Source: Armatimonadota bacterium
GTDB lineage: Bacteria > Armatimonadota > UBA5829 > DTJY01
Direction: 5' to 3'
NCBI GenBank assembly: GCA_017993055.1
Contig: JAGONM010000032.1
Location: forward strand, 1-44,062
DNA: 44,062 nucleotides
Position 1 is the first letter of the stretch. Each line of letters begins with the position of its first letter. Both the position numbers and the translations under genes were made by a program. Shown here piece by piece: positions 39,555-44,062 of the stretch. The notes beneath the pieces were generated by a model. The model was not told the origin of the DNA, searched no databases, and was given only the letters and a program-made list of their open reading frames with translations.

Positions 39555-39673
39555 GAACCGTCCAGTCTCGAGTACGCTCTCTGGAGCGTGTATCGAGAGA
39601 CGGCCTGGGGAGTGCCACAAGAGCGTCCTTCGATACACGCCGTCATTCACCGGCGCACTCAGGACTGACGGTT
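39555..39673. repeat. 119-bp palindromic repeat element, copy B
   Basis: This is a homologue of the element at 38238: inverted ends AACCGTCCAGTC and GACTGACGGTT, with internal GTATCGAGAG and CTTCGATAC arms. It occupies most of the gap before the MDR dehydrogenase gene. The rest of the gap (39446-39554) shows a small hairpin (GCCAC/GTGGC) but no gene. Confidence 0.75.
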
Positions 39674-39693
39674 GTAGGGATACGAGGCGAAAT

Positions 39694-40719
39694 ATGAAAC
39701 AAGTATTCATTGACGGCAGGGGCGACATCGTCATCCGGGAGGTCGATCCCCCCGCGCTCGACGACAACGGCGTGCTGGTGGATACCGCATACTCGGTCGT
39801 CAGCACGGGCACCGAGACCATGGGCATCCGTGCCCGGCGCAAGGATCCGAATCCTGAGCGGGCAGACTCCGCCACCGGGTATACGAACTCCGGCACGGTG
39901 ATCGCGGTCGGCAAGAACGTCGCGGGCGAGTTCGCGGTCGGCGACAGGGTGGGGAACTACGGGGCTCCATCCGCGTTCGGCGGGCACGCTGGGACGTGCT
40001 TCATCGGCCGAAACCTTGCCGTCAAGCTGTCAGAGAACGTGACACTTCAGGACGCGGCGTTCACCGGCCTCGGGGGGATCGCGATGCAGGCCGTCCGGCG
40101 CGCGAACCTGACGCTCGGCGAGGTGTCGGTCGTCACCGGCCTTGGGGTGCTCGGCCAGATCATCGCCCGCATCTGCCAGGCCGTAGGGTATCGCACCATC
40201 GCCAGCGACTTCCTTGATGACCGCCTGACGCTCGCCGCGAGCGCCGGGATCACGACCATCAATGCCGCCGAGGATGTCGTCTCCGCCGTGAAGAGTGCCT
40301 CGGATGGTCATGGCGCCGATGCCGTGCTGATCGTCGCCGCCACCGACTCCGCCGAGCCGATCACCCAGGCGCTCGACATGATCCGCTTCGGCGGGCGGAT
40401 CGTCATGGTCGGCGTCACGAAGATGGAGGTAGACCGCACGAAGTTCTTCGCCAAGGAGGCCGAGTTCGTCATCTCCCGCGCCGCCGGTCCGGGGCGATAC
40501 GATGCCTCCTACGAGCACGATGGCGTCGATCTGCCGTATCCCTACGTGCGCTGGTCGGAGGGGCGTAACCTCCGTGAGTTCATACGCATGATCTCCGAGA
40601 AGCGCGTGCGGGTGGACGATCTCGTCAGTCACGAGCTCCCCGTCGAGCAGGCAGCCGATGCCTACGAGCAGATCCTCGACCGCCCGAAGGAAACCCTAGG
40701 GGTTCTGTTGAAGTACTAG
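39694..40719 (+). CDS. Medium-chain dehydrogenase/reductase (MDR) without the usual catalytic zinc ligands
   Basis: This 341-residue zinc-alcohol-dehydrogenase-like protein has a GroES-like N-terminal domain and a Rossmann domain (VVTGLGVLGQIIARICQAVG). Where classic members have the Cys ligand, this reads SVVSTGTETMG, as in the subfamily that often pairs or fuses with Gfo/Idh/MocA dehydrogenases. NAD(P)-dependent redox chemistry on a sugar intermediate is likely; the substrate is unknown. GAGG precedes the ATG by 6 bases. It follows the two dehydrogenase genes and precedes the transporter gene. Confidence 0.88.
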   Translation: MKQVFIDGRGDIVIREVDPPALDDNGVLVDTAYSVVSTGTETMGIRARRKDPNPERADSATGYTNSGTVIAVGKNVAGEFAVGDRVGNYGAPSAFGGHAGTCFIGRNLAVKLSENVTLQDAAFTGLGGIAMQAVRRANLTLGEVSVVTGLGVLGQIIARICQAVGYRTIASDFLDDRLTLAASAGITTINAAEDVVSAVKSASDGHGADAVLIVAATDSAEPITQALDMIRFGGRIVMVGVTKMEVDRTKFFAKEAEFVISRAAGPGRYDASYEHDGVDLPYPYVRWSEGRNLREFIRMISEKRVRVDDLVSHELPVEQAADAYEQILDRPKETLGVLLKY

Positions 40720-40740
40720 GCTGAGTTTGCGTGCGGGGTT

Positions 40741-40785
40741 GTCCCATATGTCTCATAGGTCCCATGGGACCGATGTGACCGATAG
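40741..40785 (+). repeat. Tandem 9-base repeat (copy 3)
   Basis: Five units (GTCCCATAT, GTCTCATAG, GTCCCATGG, GACCGATGT, GACCGATAG) are in strict 9-base register. A possible ATG at 40789 for the transporter gene arises at the edge of this array. Confidence 0.8.
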
Positions 40786-40830
40786 GACATGTTCGACGGC
40801 CCCGACCAACCCCCTCTTGCAGGTGAAGGT

Positions 40831-43278
40831 GTGCCCCGAATAGCAAAGCTGCTAACCCTGATATCGGTGTGTCTGCTGGTCGTGACCGGCGCTTTCGCCG
40901 CCGAGCAGGAACAGCTCACCCTCAAGGTGTACAAGCTCCCGCTCAAGGAAGCCCGAAGCGTGCCGGACAAGGCGAACTGGGCGATCGTCGAGCGGTTCAT
41001 GCAGCTCCATCCCGAGATCAAGCTCGAAGGGTTCCAGGGGATCACCGCCGCCGGGCTCGATATGGAGGTCGGCCCGCTCCTTGCCATGGCCGGCGGAGTC
41101 GCGCCCGACGTCCTCTACGTCAACTTCCGCATATCGGACAGCTACATCCAGCAGAAGTTCCTCTATCCGCTCGATGAGTATGTCGACAAGTGGGCGAAGG
41201 AAGAGGACATCTCGCAGTACATCTACGAACCGGTCTGGCCGGTCATCAAGCGCGAGGGGCACGTTTGGGCGATCCCGTATCAGACCTACGTCATGACGCT
41301 CCAGTACCGCAAGGACCTCTTCCGCGAGGCCGGTCTCGATCCGGAGCATCCGCCCAGGAACTGGGACGAGCTCTATGAGTACGCGCAGAGGCTCACCATC
41401 CCCGAGAAGGGCCAGTACGGGATGGCCGTCTTCGCCGGTCCCCACGCATCGTGGTGGTTCATAGACTTTCTCTGGTCCGCCGGCGGCGATGCCGTTGCGC
41501 AAGACAAGGACGGCAACTGGAAGGCCGTCTTCAACGACGAGGCGGCCGTCACCGCGCTGAAGTTCTACCAGAAGCTCGGCCGCCAGAAGTGGACTCGCAA
41601 CGGCAAGACCTACCGCGGTGTCGCCTATCGAGACACCGACTACTCGAAGCTCTGGGCGCTCGGCAAGATCGGCATGGTCTTCGGCTACATGAACGACCAG
41701 ATGATGTCGAGCGTGAACCCGAACCTGATCGGCGTCGCCCCAATGCCTATGGGGCCGACCGGCGTCCGGGGCAACGAGCTGAACTGCGCCATGATGGGCA
41801 TCAACTCCCAGTGCAAGGACAAGCGCATCCGCGACGCCGCCTGGGAGTACATCAAGTTCTGGGCTAGCGACGAGGCGATCCGTATCCGCTGCAAGGTCTA
41901 CGCCGAGTCGGGGTTCGGCAAGTTCATCGCGCCGAAGTACCTGGTGAAGTACGGGTACACTCAGTACCTGCGCCAGGTCCCCAGGGGCTGGGCCGAGACG
42001 CTCGAGGAGGCGCTCCGCTCCGGCCGCCCCGAGCCTTACGGCCGCAACTGCGAGAACATCTATTCCGAGATGACCCCGCCGCTTGACGCCGCGTGGCTCA
42101 AGGACGACCTGAACCACAAGCGGGAACTCGACAAGGCCGTCGCCCACTGCAACGAGAAGCTGATGGGCGTCATAGACCCCAACGTCCTCGAGTTCCGCCG
42201 CCGAGTCGCGCTCGCGGTAGTCATCGCTCTGATGGTCATCTTCTTCCTGGTCTTCCGGTCCGTGATCAGGAGCTTCACCCGCGACTACGAGTCCGGCTAC
42301 GACAAGAAGCTCGACCGCATAAAGAAGCCCATCGTCTGGCGTAAGGTGATCGTGCCGTTCCTGCTCATGGCCCCGGCGCTGATCTCCGTAGCGATCTGGG
42401 CCTACTACCCGCTGGCGCGCGGATCGCTCATGGCCTTTCAGGACTACAAGATCGTCGCCGGCACCACGTGGGTCGGGCTCGACAACTTCAGCGAGGTGCT
42501 CTTCACGCCGCAGGTCTGGAAGTCGTTCATGAACAGCTTCATATTCATGCTGCTCAACCTCGGTCTGGGTTTCTGCGGCCCGATCATTTTGGCGCTGATG
42601 CTGCACGAAATCCCGAGAGGCAAGGTGCTCTACCGCACGCTCTACTACCTTCCGGCGGTCACCACCGGGCTGGTCATCATGTTCCTGTGGAAGTTCTTCT
42701 ACAACCCCAGTCCGGCCGGCCTGCTCAACAAGCTGCTTACGAGTTTCAACGAGTCGGTGCTCGGCAACATCAACTCGGCGTTGGCGTGGCTGCATTTACC
42801 GGCCCAGATACCCGTCTTCAGCACACAGACCTGGCTGCAGGACCCTAAGCTGGCGATGCTCTGCGTCATCCTGCCGATCATCTGGGCGCACGTCGGCCCG
42901 GGATGCATCATCTACCTCGCCGCGCTGAAGAGCGTCCCTGAGGACGTCTACGAGGCGGCCGACCTGGATGGCGCGGGGGTGCTGAGCAAGGTCTGGCACA
43001 TCACCATCCCGTACCTGCGGCCGCTGATCATCATCAACTTCGTCGGCGCGTTCATCGCCGCGTTCCGGTCGTTCGACTTCATATTCGTCATGACGGGCGG
43101 CGGACCGATGTTCGCCACGCACGTCGCCGGGCTCGAGATCTGGTACAACGCGTTCCTGTACCTGAAGTTCGGCTACGCGGTCGCGATGGCGTGGCTGCTC
43201 GGCTCGCTCGTCGTCGGATTCACCGTATTCCAGTTGAGGATTCTCTCTCGCCTGCAGTTCAAGACGGCCGGAGCGTGA
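40831..43278 (+). CDS. Fusion of sugar-type solute-binding protein and MalF-like ABC permease
   Basis: This 815-residue single polypeptide has a signal peptide (residues 1-24) and a family 1 solute-binding domain (about 30-450: LEGFQGITAAGLDMEVGP, RKDLFREAGLDPEHPPRNWD, APMPMGPTGVRG). Then come an extra transmembrane helix (about 459-476), a basic cytoplasmic link, and a MalF-type permease (about 510-815) with the EAA loop EDVYEAADLDGAG. The extra helix puts the binding domain outside and the permease N-terminus inside, so the topology works as a true fusion. The usual second permease (MalG type) and ATPase are not next to it. GTG 40831 is preferred over ATG 40789 because it gives a normal signal peptide and is not repeat-derived. 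Confidence 0.9.
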   Translation: MPRIAKLLTLISVCLLVVTGAFAAEQEQLTLKVYKLPLKEARSVPDKANWAIVERFMQLHPEIKLEGFQGITAAGLDMEVGPLLAMAGGVAPDVLYVNFRISDSYIQQKFLYPLDEYVDKWAKEEDISQYIYEPVWPVIKREGHVWAIPYQTYVMTLQYRKDLFREAGLDPEHPPRNWDELYEYAQRLTIPEKGQYGMAVFAGPHASWWFIDFLWSAGGDAVAQDKDGNWKAVFNDEAAVTALKFYQKLGRQKWTRNGKTYRGVAYRDTDYSKLWALGKIGMVFGYMNDQMMSSVNPNLIGVAPMPMGPTGVRGNELNCAMMGINSQCKDKRIRDAAWEYIKFWASDEAIRIRCKVYAESGFGKFIAPKYLVKYGYTQYLRQVPRGWAETLEEALRSGRPEPYGRNCENIYSEMTPPLDAAWLKDDLNHKRELDKAVAHCNEKLMGVIDPNVLEFRRRVALAVVIALMVIFFLVFRSVIRSFTRDYESGYDKKLDRIKKPIVWRKVIVPFLLMAPALISVAIWAYYPLARGSLMAFQDYKIVAGTTWVGLDNFSEVLFTPQVWKSFMNSFIFMLLNLGLGFCGPIILALMLHEIPRGKVLYRTLYYLPAVTTGLVIMFLWKFFYNPSPAGLLNKLLTSFNESVLGNINSALAWLHLPAQIPVFSTQTWLQDPKLAMLCVILPIIWAHVGPGCIIYLAALKSVPEDVYEAADLDGAGVLSKVWHITIPYLRPLIIINFVGAFIAAFRSFDFIFVMTGGGPMFATHVAGLEIWYNAFLYLKFGYAVAMAWLLGSLVVGFTVFQLRILSRLQFKTAGA

Positions 43279-43291
43279 GGTTAATGCGCCT

Positions 43292-43903
43292 GTGGATATA
43301 GTTCTGGCGACAAGGAATCCCGGCAAGGTGGGGGAGTTGAGGGCGCTCCTCGCCGACATGGACGTGAACGTCCTCTCCCTGGGCGATTTCCCGGACATCC
43401 CGGGAATAGAGGAGACCGGCGCGACGTTCGCCGAGAACGCGCGAATCAAGGCTGAGGAGGTCTCGCGCATCACCGGCATGCTTGTCGTTGCCGACGACTC
43501 CGGCCTGGAGGTGGACGCGCTCGGCGGCGAGCCGGGAGTCCGGTCGAATCGGTTCGGTGGCCCGGGGGCGGCCGACCGCGATAAGTACCTCCGCATCCTC
43601 GAACTCCTCGAAGGCGTGCCCGACGAGCGGCGCACCGCCCGCTTCCGCGCGGCCGTCGCGGTCGCCGCTCCCGGCCGGGAGACGGTCATCGTCGAGGGTT
43701 CATGCGAGGGCGTGATTGCGCGCGAACCCGCTGGAGGGGGCGGTTTCGGCTACGACCCCGTCTTCTTCATCCCCGAAGCAGGCCAAACGATGGCCGAAGT
43801 CCCCTCCGACATCAAGAACCGCATCAGCCACCGCGCGAAGGCGATGCAGAAGGCCAGGTGCATCCTCGAGGACTACCTCTCCCACAGATCTGCCGCGCCT
43901 TGA
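43292..43903 (+). CDS. rdgB: XTP/dITP diphosphatase (RdgB/HAM1 family)
   Basis: The enzyme hydrolyses deaminated purine nucleoside triphosphates (XTP, dITP) to monophosphates, keeping them out of DNA and RNA. The 203 residues start DIVLATRNPGKVGELRALL, the substrate-binding N-terminus, followed by GATFAENARIKAEE, DDSGLEVDALGGEPGVRSNRF and a C-terminal GFGYDPVFFIPE and ISHRAKAM. All are family hallmarks. The start is GTG, 13 bases after the transporter stop. It is a housekeeping gene. Confidence 0.95.
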   Translation: MDIVLATRNPGKVGELRALLADMDVNVLSLGDFPDIPGIEETGATFAENARIKAEEVSRITGMLVVADDSGLEVDALGGEPGVRSNRFGGPGAADRDKYLRILELLEGVPDERRTARFRAAVAVAAPGRETVIVEGSCEGVIAREPAGGGGFGYDPVFFIPEAGQTMAEVPSDIKNRISHRAKAMQKARCILEDYLSHRSAAP

Positions 43904-43928
43904 ACCATGTTTATCGAACTGCTATAAT
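43900..43928 (+). promoter_or_regulatory. Promoter of the tRNA-Pro-like gene
   Basis: TTGAAC (43900-43905) and a perfect TATAAT (43923-43928) are 17 bases apart. The -35 box overlaps the rdgB stop codon. The start would lie about 4-6 bases before the tRNA 5' end. Confidence 0.65.
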
Positions 43929-43939
43929 CAGTGTGTCGC

Positions 43940-44011
43940 CGGGGTGTAGCGCAGCTGGCAGCGCGCATGCTTTGGGAGCATGAGGCCGCCGGTTCGAATC
44001 CGGCGCGGACA
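43940..44011 (+). tRNA. tRNA-Pro (anticodon TGG) with a non-pairing 3' acceptor strand
   Basis: The sequence follows tRNA-Pro(UGG) closely: CGGGGTG, TA, D arm GCGC/GCGC, anticodon stem CATGC/GCATG with loop TTTGGGA (anticodon 43973-43975), and T arm GCCGG TTCGAAT CCGGC. The final seven bases read GCGGACA, but pairing with CGGGGTG would need about CACCCCG, so the acceptor stem does not close. No encoded CCA follows. It may be a pseudogene, a tRNA disrupted at its 3' end by inserted DNA, or an assembly error near the window end. Confidence 0.65.
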
Positions 44012-44062
44012 TCCGTGCTCAATATGCGCTCATGTAGCGAAGGCATGTGCGGTAAGAAACGG

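Noticed and set aside
39485-39697. Small open frame (70 residues) across the second palindromic element, preceded by AGGAGG
   Set aside because: It runs straight through the inverted repeat, and its residues (RVRSLERVSRD...) mirror the palindrome rather than a protein.
40852-42795. 647-residue minus-strand open frame opposite the transporter fusion
   Set aside because: It is long only because GC-rich sequence rarely forms stop codons; composition is unlike a protein and the plus-strand protein is well supported.

Overview
The window looks like chromosomal DNA from an uncultured, GC-rich, free-living heterotrophic bacterium with sigma70-type promoters, lipoproteins, Tat substrates and a large secreted-protein inventory. 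The order G5/3D cell-wall protein - rsmA - ispE matches the yabE-ksgA-ispE neighbourhood of Firmicutes and other Terrabacteria. Together with a sulfatase, beta-propeller glycosidase-like proteins, GH-A-like and beta-helix proteins and Gfo/Idh/MocA dehydrogenases, this suggests Armatimonadota or a related lineage (Planctomycetota are an alternative). The taxonomic call is inference. No phage, plasmid backbone, IS transposase or CRISPR array is visible.

Layout. 1-1863: a matrixin-like lipoprotein and a secreted 5'-nucleotidase-type phosphatase. 1860-8967 (minus): core genes read G5/3D protein, rsmA, ispE, a MobA-like nucleotidyltransferase, dxs and a Tat-exported sulfatase; ispE and dxs are two steps of the MEP isoprenoid pathway. 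9188-16107: a double M16 peptidase, a membrane coiled-coil protein with an M48 lipoprotein peptidase, a family-2 glycosyltransferase, a GlmU-like uridylyltransferase on the minus strand, and two secreted proteins that share a domain. 16163-19498 (minus): a GH-A-like secreted protein, a beta-helix protein and a LURP-one/tubby-like protein. 19639-26829: a ZIP metal transporter, a sodium:solute symporter followed by two secreted beta-propeller proteins, then a DUF2089-like regulator with a small membrane protein. 26857-30638 (minus): an operon-like set of four secreted proteins, three of them tandem paralogues with short beta-strand repeats. 30830-43278: a co-oriented carbohydrate or amino-sugar region (ceramidase-like protein, sugar epimerase/isomerase, PIG-L deacetylase, DegT aminotransferase, two Gfo/Idh/MocA dehydrogenases, an MDR dehydrogenase and a binding-protein/permease fusion) with cysS embedded in it. 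43292-44062: rdgB and a tRNA-Pro-like gene.

The most unusual points are: a solute-binding protein fused to a MalF-type permease without a partner permease gene; three secreted paralogues with a near-identical repeat module and divergent C-termini; a tRNA-Pro(UGG) whose 3' acceptor strand does not pair; a compositionally odd orphan gene inside the sugar region; dispersed palindromes and 9-nt periodic repeats between genes; intergenic-type repeats translated in the linker of the M16 peptidase; and two likely leaderless transcripts. Nothing here can be named a complete new system from sequence alone. The repeat-protein operon and the two domain-sharing secreted proteins are the best candidates for undescribed biology.
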